Source of the DNA: Acidovorax sp. Root219
GTDB taxonomy: Bacteria; Pseudomonadota; Gammaproteobacteria; Burkholderiales; Burkholderiaceae_C
DNA length: 64,000 nucleotides
Assembly: GCF_001428665.1 (NCBI RefSeq)
Contig: NZ_LMIJ01000030.1
Location: 213,195 to 277,194 of the forward strand
Direction of reading: 5' to 3'
Part shown: positions 27,950 through 36,276 of the stretch, in pieces
Position numbering within the stretch: position 1 is the stretch's first letter
How the letters are laid out: each line of letters starts with the position of its first letter
Position numbers and translations under genes: made by a program
Notes under the pieces: generated by a model
What the model was told of the DNA's origin: nothing
The model's input: the letters and a program-made list of their open reading frames with translations, nothing else
The model's database searches: none

Positions 27950-28708
27950 CTACAACAGAGGCAGCAGGCGCGGCGGCGTGTCGTAATACTCGGCGATGCG
28001 TTCAAGCGCACGGGTATTGAGCAGGCGCAACCGCCCATTCTTGAGCTCGTGCAGGCCGAGCAGCGCGAGCCGGCGCAGGGTCTTGTTGGTGTGCGCCAGC
28101 GACAGGCCCAGTGCATCGGCAATGTGCTGCTGGTTGAGCGGGAAGGCCACCGTGCCTGCGGCATCGACCAGACCCACGCGGTCAAGCCGACGGTACAGGT
28201 GCATGAGCAGCATGGCCACGCGCTCGGTGGCATTGCGCCGGCCGTTGGTCAGAAGGTTGTCGTCCATATGGCTCTCCTCGTGGGCAGCCAGCCAGGTGAC
28301 GTCGTAACCCAGGCGCGGGTGCTCGGCGAACACCGCCCACAGGCTGTCGTTCTGGAAAACGCACAGCGCGCAGTCCGTGAGCGCCTCGACGCCATGCGCC
28401 GAAAGGTCGCCGAATTCCTGCTGCAGACCCACCAGATCACCGGGCAGCAGGAAGTTCAGGATCTGGCGGCGACCGTCGCTCAACGTCTTGTAGCGAAACC
28501 CCCAGCCCGAGTAGAGCGTGAACAGGCGGGCGTTGACCTGGCCTTCATGCACCAGGGCGCCACCGGCCGGAACCGTCAGCGTGGCCGAACGAAAGCTTTC
28601 GATGAAATCCAGCACCTGCGGCTCCACGGGCGTGAAGGCGCCGGTCTTGCGCAGGCGGCATTCATGGCATTTCGGCGGGCATGCCGGGGGCGACAGGGTG
28701 GCATTCAT
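27950..28708 (-). CDS. Crp/Fnr-family regulator with N-terminal cysteine cluster
   Basis: A 252-residue Crp/Fnr protein. The cNMP-binding-like beta-roll covers about 35-130 and the winged helix about 160-235. The N-terminus has Cys10, Cys14 and Cys17 (PACPPKCHECRL), and Cys113 and Cys116 lie in the core (TDCALC). This recalls the Fe-S ligands of FNR, although the spacing differs. The recognition helix reads SLAHTNKTLRRL and lacks the Glu-x2-Ser-Arg of true FNR, so its sites should differ from the FNR box. It may sense oxygen, NO or redox state. It is divergent from a BLUF photoreceptor gene. Confidence 0.88.
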   Translation of the reverse strand: MNATLSPPACPPKCHECRLRKTGAFTPVEPQVLDFIESFRSATLTVPAGGALVHEGQVNARLFTLYSGWGFRYKTLSDGRRQILNFLLPGDLVGLQQEFGDLSAHGVEALTDCALCVFQNDSLWAVFAEHPRLGYDVTWLAAHEESHMDDNLLTNGRRNATERVAMLLMHLYRRLDRVGLVDAAGTVAFPLNQQHIADALGLSLAHTNKTLRRLALLGLHELKNGRLRLLNTRALERIAEYYDTPPRLLPLL

Positions 28709-28728
28709 CGTGGCGCCATTTTAGGTAG

Positions 28729-28817
28729 CCGGCCGCCACCTGGCGCGCCGGCCGGTATGCATTTTTTGAGGATGTTGGGCCCGCACCATGGTCCCTGCAG
28801 CCCTTGCAGGGTGCGGG
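28729..28817 (+). other. two GC-rich hairpins in crp/fnr-BLUF intergenic region
   Basis: First hairpin: CCGGCCG (28729-28735) with CGGCCGG (28749-28755), with the plus-strand run ATTTTTTG after it. Second hairpin: CCCGCACC (28780-28787) with GGTGCGGG (28810-28817), with GTTTT after it and an inner CTGCA/TGCAG stem. Both look terminator-like in the plus direction, yet no plus-strand gene lies upstream. They may shape the BLUF mRNA leader or block antisense transcription. A TTGACA at 28833-28838 has no good -10 partner. Confidence 0.4.
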
Positions 28818-28878
28818 GTTTTGCTATGTCTTTTGACATTGCGCGTCTGTCAGCGCCGCCCTACATTGCGCCGCACCT

Positions 28879-29277
28879 ATGACACCAGCCCACAGCCTGT
28901 ACGAAGCCCTGTACGTGAGTACCCTGGCACCCGATCAACCCCTGAGCGTGGTCGCCGAGATTGCCGGCCATGCCCGCGCTAAGAATGCCCGCCTGGGCAT
29001 CACCGGCCTGCTGGTCTTCGACGGCATGCGTTTTTGCCAGCAACTGGAAGGCACACAGAAGGAAGTGCTCAAGCTCACCGAGCGCATCCGCAACGATCCG
29101 CGCCACACCGGGGTGGAGGTCCTGCACCATGGGCTGCTGGCCGAGCGAAGGTTTCACCAGTTCAGCCTGGCCTTCACCTCGGTGGACGATACCGAGGCGC
29201 TGGCGCGGCTGGAACGAATGGATGGCGAAGCGGCCCTTGCCGCCTTCGAAGCCCTGCGCAGCGAACTGGAGCTGTAG
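28879..29277 (+). CDS. stand-alone BLUF blue-light photoreceptor
   Basis: A 132-residue protein that is almost entirely a BLUF domain, with no output domain. Key flavin-pocket residues are present: Tyr12 in ALYVSTL, Asn36 and the ITGLLVFDG strand, and Gln54 in RFCQQLEG. The position of the AppA Trp/Met pair reads RRFHQFSLAF, so Trp appears replaced by Phe and Met by Leu. Short BLUF proteins bind FAD and signal through partners. It is divergent from a Crp/Fnr regulator and converges on a glycosyltransferase gene 29 bp away. The partner and output are unknown. Confidence 0.93.
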   Translation: MTPAHSLYEALYVSTLAPDQPLSVVAEIAGHARAKNARLGITGLLVFDGMRFCQQLEGTQKEVLKLTERIRNDPRHTGVEVLHHGLLAERRFHQFSLAFTSVDDTEALARLERMDGEAALAAFEALRSELEL

Positions 29278-29306
29278 CCAACCCGGCCGCTTCTTCTGGC
29301 CAGCGG

Positions 29307-30581
29307 TCAGCTGCGCAGCGGGCTGCCCGCGATGCCGTGAAGCCAGTGCAGTTGCCGGGGCAGGCACACCTTGCGCAGATCAAAGTTACCCTGAGCGAAC
29401 AACCGGGCATTCCCGCCCAGACGCGCTCGCGCGCCCGCGTCGTCCAATAGCGCGCACACCTCCTGGGCCAATTGCCCAGGGTCAAAGAAATCGACGAGCC
29501 GCCCGGTCTCGTCGTGCACCACCGCCTCCCGGACCGGGGCGGTATCACTGGCAACGATGGCACAGCCCACACTCATCGCCTCCAGCAGACTCCAGCTGAG
29601 CACGTAGGGGTAGGTGAGGTAGACATGCACGCTGCTGATCTGGAGCACCGACACGAAATCCGCATGGGACAGGCGCCCCAGGAAATGGACGCGCGCCATG
29701 CCCTGCGGCCCCAGGGCGTCGCGGACCTCGTCCAGGAAAATCTGCTTCCAGCTGCGCGCCCCGAACCGGGCAGGATCGGGCCTGGGACCGTAGCTGACGC
29801 CATCACCGCCGACGACAAGAACACGCGCGTGCGGCCGGCGCTGCAGGATCTCCGGCAGGGCCCGCATGAACCGGTGGTAGCCGCGCAATGGCTCCAGATC
29901 GCGGCTGACGAATGTGATGACCTCATCGGTCTTTCGGATGGTCACCTTTTCAGAGGGCGTGGAGAACGCCAGGGCGACCGCCGGATTCGGCACCAGCAGG
30001 TCCGTGTCGATGCCATCGTGAATGACGGCAATGCGATCTCTCATGGGCGAGGGAAACCCGTCCGCTTGCCACCGGGTCGGCGAGATACCGGCGTCCGCCA
30101 GATCAAAATGCAGCAGGTTGTTGAAATTCTTTGCGCGCATGCGGGCACGGGGAAACGGCCCATCGGGAAACTCCGGGTCAAACCCGACATCTGCGCCATG
30201 CGCCTGGTAGAAAAATTCGCAATAGATCGCCAACCTGGCATCGGGCCAGACCTCCTTGACGAACAGGCTCTCGCCCCAACCCGGATGGGCGATGACCACA
30301 TCGGGGTGGAACCCCTGGCGCTGCAATTCCAGGCAGGCCCGGAAAGCGGCCTCGCCACGCACGAGTTTCGTTTCCGTGTCGACCAGCCAAGGATGGATGC
30401 CGGGTGTCGACTGGCGTGAAGGCATGTAGGGAACCATCCTCACCCCATTCCACGACGCCTGCCCTCCCGTGGCAGCCGGCGTCATGGTCAAGGCCAGCAC
30501 CTCGTGCCCCTGCGATGCCAGGGCAGGTGCCAGGTGCTGGAACTGTCCGGGAAAATTCTGGTGAATGAAGAGGATTTTCAT
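29307..30581 (-). CDS. GT4-type glycosyltransferase
   Basis: A 424-residue GT-B fold glycosyltransferase. The N-terminal domain opens MKILFIHQNFPGQFQHLAPAL, typical of the Glyco_trans_4_3 group. The C-terminal domain has VITFVSRDLEPLRGYHRFM, ARVLVVGGDGVSYG and the donor-binding SWSLLEAMSVGCAIVASDTA ending in PVREAV (an E-x7-E-like pattern). No signal peptide or membrane segment is seen, so it acts on the cytosolic face. It stands alone, so I cannot say which glycan it builds; an exopolysaccharide is the likeliest. Confidence 0.88.
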   Translation of the reverse strand: MKILFIHQNFPGQFQHLAPALASQGHEVLALTMTPAATGGQASWNGVRMVPYMPSRQSTPGIHPWLVDTETKLVRGEAAFRACLELQRQGFHPDVVIAHPGWGESLFVKEVWPDARLAIYCEFFYQAHGADVGFDPEFPDGPFPRARMRAKNFNNLLHFDLADAGISPTRWQADGFPSPMRDRIAVIHDGIDTDLLVPNPAVALAFSTPSEKVTIRKTDEVITFVSRDLEPLRGYHRFMRALPEILQRRPHARVLVVGGDGVSYGPRPDPARFGARSWKQIFLDEVRDALGPQGMARVHFLGRLSHADFVSVLQISSVHVYLTYPYVLSWSLLEAMSVGCAIVASDTAPVREAVVHDETGRLVDFFDPGQLAQEVCALLDDAGARARLGGNARLFAQGNFDLRKVCLPRQLHWLHGIAGSPLRS

Positions 30582-30661
30582 CAGGGGGAGTGGGCGAGTG
30601 CCAAGTGCTTCATCTCAACTGCATACGGCAGCTTTTCATTCAGGCAATGTAGATCAGAAAT

Positions 30662-30696
30662 AAAAAGCCCCCGCACTTCTCGCGAAGAGCGGGGGC
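30662..30696 (-). terminator. rho-independent terminator (second of two)
   Basis: GCCCCCGC with GCGGGGGC plus an inner CTTC-TCGC-GAAG stem, followed on the minus strand by TTTTTATTTC. It is downstream of the DUF2917 gene and upstream of the glycosyltransferase. It backs up the terminator at 30723-30766. Confidence 0.75.
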
Positions 30697-30722
30697 CCAG
30701 GAACCCGGCAGGTTGCGCCAAC

Positions 30723-30766
30723 AAAAAAAGAGCCGCAGCGCCTGTGAACCAGGCAGCAGCAGCTCT
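30723..30766 (-). terminator. rho-independent terminator (first of two)
   Basis: On the minus strand a long, imperfect stem (outer AGAGC/GCTCT, inner GCCTG-GTTCA-CAGGC) is followed by seven T. It starts about 53 bp after the DUF2917 stop codon. Confidence 0.7.
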
Positions 30767-30819
30767 CAGCTCTCTCTTCTACGTCGCACCACCACCTGCG
30801 TGGTGGTCACCAACACCCA

Positions 30820-31209
30820 TCAGGCGCAGCAGGGGGCTCCATCCGAAGAGGGCAGGCTGGCCACGCCCAGTGCACGGCGCCACCAGGCAGGTGCGGAGCG
30901 AGGGGCCAGGCCGGTCCAGCGGTACTGCAGGCGCTGGCGGCCCAGCGTCTCCACCACTGCGTGCTGGCCGGCGGCCACCCACAGCGTCTGGCCGGCCTGC
31001 AGGAAGACGTCTCCAGCCGCCTCGCGGCTGGCACCGTGCGGGCCGTCGTCCAACGTCACCCAGGCCTGGCCTTCGGTAATGCGCAGGGCCCGGGGTGTGC
31101 GGGGCGTGAAGCTGATGGCTGCGCCAGCCTTGAGCGTGCAGACGTCCTTGGCCGCAACGCGGCCCGAGGCGCTGGAAGCTTGCAATTGCAGAACATTCGA
31201 TGCGGTCAT
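30820..31209 (-). CDS. DUF2917 domain protein
   Basis: A 129-residue DUF2917 protein, a cupin-like small family common in Burkholderiales with no known function. The domain occupies most of the chain: LKAGAAISFTPRTPRALRIT, EGQAWVTLDDGP, DVFLQAGQTLWVAAGQHAVVE. The C-terminus ends in a Cys pair (GAPCCA). There is no signal peptide. A second DUF2917 gene lies 139 bp upstream on the same strand, and two tandem terminators follow this gene. Confidence 0.82.
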   Translation of the reverse strand: MTASNVLQLQASSASGRVAAKDVCTLKAGAAISFTPRTPRALRITEGQAWVTLDDGPHGASREAAGDVFLQAGQTLWVAAGQHAVVETLGRQRLQYRWTGLAPRSAPAWWRRALGVASLPSSDGAPCCA

Positions 31210-31348
31210 GGTTTTCTCCTGGTAAACCCTATAGGCCTCTATGGTGCACCTGTGCTTGCGGTGCGTCCAATGAATTGCAAGGCCCTGATTGATTCAACTT
31301 CGGCATCAATCGACAAAACGGCCGGATACCGGTGACGGCCTGTCCTCC

Positions 31349-31882
31349 TCAGGCGGGCATGCGCGCACGCTGGGTCGCTAACCGATGCAGAGCAAACCGC
31401 ACCAGGCCGGCAACCAGCCGGCCGCTGGCACCCAGGGTGGCGGCCACCGCCGACCCCACGGCCCGCCCGCCCTGGCCAAGCGCGCAGACCAGGTCACGCA
31501 GCGGTTGCGCCACGCCAAGCTCCCAGTCCAGCGCCGGATCAGCAGCCGGGCGGGTGGCTGGCACGCTGTCCCAGCAGAAGGCCACGGCACCGGGGGCGCC
31601 CCCCCGCAGGTACCAGGACTCCATCACCACCTGCTGGCCAGGCTCGATGACCAGGGACTGGCCCCGGACCAGAACCATGTCCTGCGCGCCCTGATCCGTG
31701 TGGCCGGGCCTTGCGCCGACCGCAAGCCACACCCGGCCCTGCGAAATTTCAAGCACACTGCGCTCACGCGGGTTCAATGTGATGGCGCGGCCCGCGTCCA
31801 GCTTCCAGCTTCCGGCCAACACGCGGCCGGCCGCGGGGGCGATGGCGGATTGTTGCGATTCCAGAACGGTGCGGGACGACAT
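31349..31882 (-). CDS. DUF2917 domain protein, longer paralogue
   Basis: A 177-residue paralogue of the downstream DUF2917 protein. The domain is at about residues 23-105 (WKLDAGRAITLNPRERSVLEI, QGRVWLAVGARPG, DMVLVRGQSLVIEPGQQVVME). A C-terminal extension of about 70 residues is rich in Ala, Leu and Arg. The ATG at 31882 follows AGGAG; an upstream frame to 31999 lacks homology. It is divergent from a GcvA-like LysR gene, so that regulator probably controls it. Confidence 0.82.
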   Translation of the reverse strand: MSSRTVLESQQSAIAPAAGRVLAGSWKLDAGRAITLNPRERSVLEISQGRVWLAVGARPGHTDQGAQDMVLVRGQSLVIEPGQQVVMESWYLRGGAPGAVAFCWDSVPATRPAADPALDWELGVAQPLRDLVCALGQGGRAVGSAVAATLGASGRLVAGLVRFALHRLATQRARMPA

Positions 31883-32010
31883 GGTGGGCTCCTTGGTGCT
31901 TGAAAAAACGTTGTAGAGCCTGGATGATCCGCCTGTAGCGGTCTTCGGTCCAATGAAAACGCGGTACGCTATTGATGCCACCAACGCATGAATGAACATT
32001 CACACCCCGC

Positions 32011-33006
32011 ATGCAGAACGCCGAGAACACCCCCGCCCTTTCGCGCACCCGCCCAGTGGCTGTCGGCCACTGGCGGGCTTTTCTGGCCGTGGCCCGGCAC
32101 CTGAACTTCCGCGCCGCAGCCGATGAACTCGCCCTGACCCAATCGGCCGTGAGCCGCCAGATCCAGTCACTGGAGGACGAAGTGGGCGTGCCCCTGTTCC
32201 TGCGCCACACGCGCGCGGTGGAGCTGACCAGCGCCGGCGCCCAGTTGCAGCGTGCGGTGGCGCCTGCGCTTGAGCGCATGGATGCCTCGGTGCGCCTGGT
32301 GCGCCAGACGGCCGGGCGCAAGAGCGTGGCCATCAGCACCTGGGCCAGCTTCGCATCGATGTGGCTGATTCCGCGCATGGAAGAGTTCCAGCGCGACAAC
32401 CCGGGCATCGACATCCGCATCGACGCCACCGATGTGCCCGTGGATCTGGAAACCTCCGACGTGGACCTGGCGCTGCGCTACAGCCTGCCCGGAACGCTGC
32501 CGCCCGGCGCGGTGCGCCTGTGCGGCGAGCAACTGGCCATCGTGGCCAGCCCCTGGCTCATCAAAAGCAACCCGCCGGTGCGTACACCCGCCGACGTGGC
32601 CCGCTTCACCCTGATCGAGGCGGGGGACGCGCACCGCAGCCAGCACCTCGAATGGCTCAGCTGGCAGCGCTGGTTCGAGAACCAGGGCCACCCCAAGCTG
32701 CAGCCCCAGCGCTGGCTGTACTTCAACTACGCCCACCAGATCGTGCAGGCGGCCCTGAGCGGTCAGGGCCTGGCGCTGGCGCGCATGCCGCTGATTGCCG
32801 ATGCCCTGGCTGCGGGCGACCTGGTGGAACTGCTGCCCAACCACCGGCTGGACTCACCCCTGGCCTACTGGCTGCTGGTCGGGCCGCGCAGCGCGCAGCG
32901 CCCGGAGATCAAGGCCTTTTGCGCCTGGCTGGAGATACAGGCGCAGGCCACCCGCGAGGCCGTGGGCGAAGTTCCCGACCCGGACACGCAGGACGACCTG
33001 GACTGA
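32011..33006 (+). CDS. LysR-type regulator, GcvA-like
   Basis: A 331-residue LysR protein. The helix-turn-helix lies near residues 32-55 (NFRAAADELALTQSAVSRQI), followed by LFLRHTRAVELT and a GcvA-type effector domain with VPVDLETSDVDLALRYSLPG. The C-terminal 20 residues are acidic (PDPDTQDDLD). It is divergent from the longer DUF2917 gene across 128 bp, and that pairing suggests its target. The effector is unknown. Confidence 0.9.
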   Translation: MQNAENTPALSRTRPVAVGHWRAFLAVARHLNFRAAADELALTQSAVSRQIQSLEDEVGVPLFLRHTRAVELTSAGAQLQRAVAPALERMDASVRLVRQTAGRKSVAISTWASFASMWLIPRMEEFQRDNPGIDIRIDATDVPVDLETSDVDLALRYSLPGTLPPGAVRLCGEQLAIVASPWLIKSNPPVRTPADVARFTLIEAGDAHRSQHLEWLSWQRWFENQGHPKLQPQRWLYFNYAHQIVQAALSGQGLALARMPLIADALAAGDLVELLPNHRLDSPLAYWLLVGPRSAQRPEIKAFCAWLEIQAQATREAVGEVPDPDTQDDLD

Positions 33007-33083
33007 TCCAGTTTCCGGCAGGCCCTGCCCCGCTGGCAACCATCACCAGGCAGGGTTGCCAACAGGGCAAGGCACACCGGAAA

Positions 33084-34223
33084 TCAGGCCAGTGCGCTGA
33101 AGTCCACGTTGGTGAAGCCGGGGATGGCCACCTCGCCGGGCCGGTTGCCATTGCGCTGCAGCGCCTCGATCACATAGTCGGCCACGCAGTTCACCAGCAG
33201 TTGCTGCGGGTCTTCCATGATGCGGCGCAGGCGCGCCACGCAGGCGGCCTGGTCATCGAGGCCATGGATGGGCGGCATGTCCTGCGCCGTGGCTGGCGAG
33301 AACACATAGGCGGGGTGGTTGGCGAACATCTGGCGAGACACTTCCACGCTGGTGCGGGTGTGCATCCAGAGCTTGCGGTAGCTCACCTCCAGGCTGGCCA
33401 GCGCAGCCGTGTCGTTGAACTGGTCCACCGAGAACCCTGGCGCGTGCGGCGCCACGTAGAGGCGGTCGGCCGGCATCTGGCCGTCGCTCACCCGCCAGAC
33501 CAGGTTGCACATGCTGTTGGACGACCAGGTCACCCCGGCCGTGGGCCGGCCCGACTGGCCGCTGACCAGCACCATCACCCGCGCCCAATCGATGCCGCTG
33601 CCGCGCAGCCAGGCGCCGATGCGGTAGGCGATGTCGACATAGGCCAGCCCGAAGGTGGCGAACATGATGGCGTTCATCGACACGGGCGACACCGCAGCCG
33701 GCGGGTCGAGGTACTGCACCACGAGCGCATCAAAGTCCATCAGCGAGGCATCGGCCAGCGCGCGCTGGATGTAGGCCTCGGTGGTGGAAAGCGTGTAATG
33801 CACCATGGCCACGATCTTCGCCTCCTGGCCCGCGAAGGCGTCCAGGTTCACATGCTGGCGCCACATGCCCTCGGTGTTGGCCGCCCGCACCCGGGCGATG
33901 TGCGGCAGCAGGCCTTGCAGCTGTGTGCGCCATGCCAGATCATCGGGCGCCAGCTCGCGGCGGCGCGCCACGTAGGCCAAGGCCAGCGGCAGGTGGGAGA
34001 CCGCCGTGAGTTCGATGAAGCCGCGCGTGGACTTGCGAAAGCTCTCCAGGCTCGGCGCAGCGCCGCGCCCCGGAAACAGGGCGATGTCCGACGCGGCGGA
34101 GACGAGAAGCGGGCTGTCGGCGCGCTGCTCAAGCATCATCGCGGTGAGTTGTGGGCCAATGGCATCGGGCCCACCGGTGAAGGCATGGAACAGGCCCGCA
34201 AAGTCGGATTGGGGTTGGTACAT
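33084..34223 (-). CDS. conserved-looking protein of unknown function
   Basis: I do not recognise this 379-residue protein. It has no signal peptide and no clear membrane helix. Aromatic and Met-rich stretches (MFATFGLAYVDIAYRIGAWL, WSSNSMCNLVWRVSDGQMP) suggest a compact globular, largely helical fold. Codon use resembles its neighbours, so it looks like a real gene. It is last in a six-gene minus-strand operon (porin, Bug receptor, HpaI aldolase, LigI-type amidohydrolase, EAR propeller, this), 39 bp after the propeller gene. The pairing with the propeller suggests that they act together. Confidence 0.72.
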   Translation of the reverse strand: MYQPQSDFAGLFHAFTGGPDAIGPQLTAMMLEQRADSPLLVSAASDIALFPGRGAAPSLESFRKSTRGFIELTAVSHLPLALAYVARRRELAPDDLAWRTQLQGLLPHIARVRAANTEGMWRQHVNLDAFAGQEAKIVAMVHYTLSTTEAYIQRALADASLMDFDALVVQYLDPPAAVSPVSMNAIMFATFGLAYVDIAYRIGAWLRGSGIDWARVMVLVSGQSGRPTAGVTWSSNSMCNLVWRVSDGQMPADRLYVAPHAPGFSVDQFNDTAALASLEVSYRKLWMHTRTSVEVSRQMFANHPAYVFSPATAQDMPPIHGLDDQAACVARLRRIMEDPQQLLVNCVADYVIEALQRNGNRPGEVAIPGFTNVDFSALA

Positions 34224-34262
34224 GGTGGCTTGTCGTGGTGGTACGGACTGGTGAACCTGCTG

Positions 34263-35378
34263 TCACGTATGCAGAATTTGGTAGATGCGGCTGTCGGTGC
34301 GAAAGTGCAGCGAGCCGCTCAGGCTGTTGGCCACGGCCAGGTACGGAACACCGCCCACCGTGAAGGCCGCCGCATCGGTTCCGCCCGAGGTATCGAACGA
34401 ATGCACGGGCGCCAGCCCATCGCCCTGCCAGCGGTAGATGACCGACTGCAACTCGGGGATCGGGGCCTCGCGGCTACCGTGGATGAAGTTGACCTGCACC
34501 AGGTGGCCGCCATCGGCACCGGCCCGGGCGGGCAACCACGCGAACTCGCGCCCGCCCGGCCCGCTCAGGTGCTGGTAGGCCGCAAACTGCGCGCCGTTCC
34601 AGCGCAGCAGCCAGGTTTCGCCCAGCAGGTTGGCAAACACCAGCCAGTCGGCACCCGACGCATGGAAGTGGCAGAAGGCCCGGCCACTGGTGCCTTCGAG
34701 CACCTGCAGCGTCTCGAACGCCGTGCCGCTCCAGGCCAGCAGGCGCGAGGGCGCGATGTGGTCGGCATACGCCAGCAGCGTGCGGCCCTGCACCTCGAAC
34801 GCCAGCCAGTTGTAGCGCCAGGCCGATTCCACGGTCTGGAACGGTACGAAGCGCTCGCCATCCCATTCGAAGAGGATGGACTGCGCCGCCCCGTCCACGG
34901 GCGCTCCATGCCCGGCTGCCCCTTGCGCCAGCGCCAGGAAATGCCGCCCCTGCACGCCAAAGAAGTGCCACTGCTTGGCCGCCGTGCCCACGATCTGCTG
35001 GAAGGGCTCGAAACGGCCGTTCACGAATTCGTAGATCACCGAAGGCGGCGACATGTCGTAGGGCCCATGGCCGCTGCGCAGACTGGCCGTGGCCAGGAAG
35101 TGGCGACCGTCCAGCGTGAAGAATTCGGCGTCCTCGCCGCCTGGCACGGGCAGGCGCTGGAACTCGGTGAAGCCCGTGGCCTCCCAGCGGTAGACCCACA
35201 GATCAACGTCGCTGTCGCCCGCGCCCATTCCGGGGGCGGTGCCAGGTATGTCCTCGGACAGCTGGGCAACCGCCAGGTACTGCACGCCATGGATGGTGAA
35301 GGGCTCGACGGCGCGCGCGGCGCTGGTGGGCAGGCGCTGGATTTCGCGCAGGGCGATGGCGGAGGACGGGTTCATCAT
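34263..35378 (-). CDS. EAR/EPTP-repeat beta-propeller protein
   Basis: About 371 residues built of seven or so repeats of the epilepsy-associated repeat (EAR/EPTP) type. Each pairs a strand like FTIHGVQYLAVAQL, FTLDGRHFLATASL, FGVQGRHFLALAQG, FEVQGRTLLAYADH or FTVGGVPYLAVANS with a strand like VYRWEATGFTEFQRLP. This predicts a single seven-bladed propeller. EAR propellers are best known from secreted vertebrate proteins such as LGI1 and are scattered in bacteria. No signal peptide is visible. The start (ATG 35378 or 35375) overlaps the amidohydrolase stop, so translation is coupled. Probably a binding or scaffold protein. Confidence 0.83.
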   Translation of the reverse strand: MMNPSSAIALREIQRLPTSAARAVEPFTIHGVQYLAVAQLSEDIPGTAPGMGAGDSDVDLWVYRWEATGFTEFQRLPVPGGEDAEFFTLDGRHFLATASLRSGHGPYDMSPPSVIYEFVNGRFEPFQQIVGTAAKQWHFFGVQGRHFLALAQGAAGHGAPVDGAAQSILFEWDGERFVPFQTVESAWRYNWLAFEVQGRTLLAYADHIAPSRLLAWSGTAFETLQVLEGTSGRAFCHFHASGADWLVFANLLGETWLLRWNGAQFAAYQHLSGPGGREFAWLPARAGADGGHLVQVNFIHGSREAPIPELQSVIYRWQGDGLAPVHSFDTSGGTDAAAFTVGGVPYLAVANSLSGSLHFRTDSRIYQILHT

Positions 35379-36259
35379 GGCTGGAAATCGTAAAGGCGGG
35401 CAGGGTTGTCGCTCAGGAGGCGGTTGCGGCGTGCTTCGTCGGGCACCCACTCGCCCAGCAGATTGAGCAGGGCGCCGGTGTCCATCTGCCCGTTGGGAAT
35501 ATGCGGCCAGTCGCTGCCCCAGATGGTGCGCTCGGGAAGCGCATCCACGATGGCCTGGGCATAGGGCAAGAGGCGCGCGTAATTGCCATCCTTGGCGATG
35601 CGGTAGGGGCCGGAGAGCTTCATCCAGCCGCTGCCGCCGGCCACGGCGGCGATCAGGCGGTCGAAGTCGGTGCGCGTGAGGCCATCGCTCTCCAGCATGT
35701 AGCCCATGTGGTCGATGACGAAGTCAGAGGCGATGTCCGGCATCGCCGGGATCAGGTCGCGCACCACGGTGCCCGGTGTATAGAACTGCAGGTGCCAGCC
35801 AAAAGGACGCACGCGCTCGGCGCTGCGCTGGATGTAGTCCACGATCTGTGCGATGGGCCACTGCGCGCGCAGGAACAGATCAAGCCGCAGGGCACGCACG
35901 CCGCGCTGGTGCATGGCCTGCAGGGTCTCGTCGTCCACCGAGTCTTCGACCATGGCCACGCCGCGCGCGCGACCGCCCAGCTCATCGAGGGCGTCGAGCA
36001 TGCAGGAGTTGTCCGTGCCGTAGAAGCTGGGCTGCACGATGGCAAAACGGGCAAGGCCCAGGCCGCGCGTCATGCGCTCGAGCATGGGGGCCGGGCCCTC
36101 GGGCAGGGTGTAGTGGGGCTGCGCCACATGCGGGTAGCGGTCCACCGGGCCGAAGACGTGCACATGGCTGTCGCAGGCGCCGGCCGGCATGGCAAAGGCG
36201 GGGCGCGACAAGGTGTCCGCATCGCGGGTGGGGGTGGGAACGAGGATCTCGGAAGCCAT
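35375..36259 (-). CDS. amidohydrolase, LigI-type lactonase family
   Basis: A 294-residue TIM-barrel metal hydrolase of the amidohydrolase-2 group, nearest in pattern to 2-pyrone-4,6-dicarboxylate lactonase (LigI). Metal and catalytic residues are visible: His32 and His34 (SHVHVFGP), His184 (VIDHMGYM) and Asp250 (WGSDWPH). The family's FAIVQPSFYGTDN and GVRALRLDLF strands are present. It should open a lactone or hydrolyse a related ring in the cytoplasm. It sits 17 bp after an HpaI-type aldolase gene, an order reminiscent of meta-cleavage acid breakdown. The substrate is inference only. Confidence 0.88.
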   Translation of the reverse strand: MASEILVPTPTRDADTLSRPAFAMPAGACDSHVHVFGPVDRYPHVAQPHYTLPEGPAPMLERMTRGLGLARFAIVQPSFYGTDNSCMLDALDELGGRARGVAMVEDSVDDETLQAMHQRGVRALRLDLFLRAQWPIAQIVDYIQRSAERVRPFGWHLQFYTPGTVVRDLIPAMPDIASDFVIDHMGYMLESDGLTRTDFDRLIAAVAGGSGWMKLSGPYRIAKDGNYARLLPYAQAIVDALPERTIWGSDWPHIPNGQMDTGALLNLLGEWVPDEARRNRLLSDNPARLYDFQP

Positions 36260-36276
36260 GAATCGGAACCATTCAG

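Noticed and set aside
24318..27986. A very long open frame on the plus strand across cobG, the kinase and glmU
   Set aside because: It is antisense to genes with clear family motifs, is rich in Arg, Pro, Ala and His as expected from high-GC shadow frames, and has no recognisable domain.
25600..28000. Cobalamin riboswitch for the cob operon
   Set aside because: I could not find the conserved B12-box sequence or its surrounding stems before cobG, the kinase or glmU.
28800..28878. FNR box or standard sigma-70 promoter for the BLUF gene around TTGACA at 28833
   Set aside because: No TTGAT-N4-ATCAA match, and the only -10-like hexamer (TACATT) is 23 bp away, too far.
32361..35393. A 1,010-codon open frame on the plus strand over the LysR, unknown and EAR genes
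   Set aside because: The same shadow effect: composition is His/Gly/Arg-rich without motifs, while the minus-strand genes have coherent protein features.
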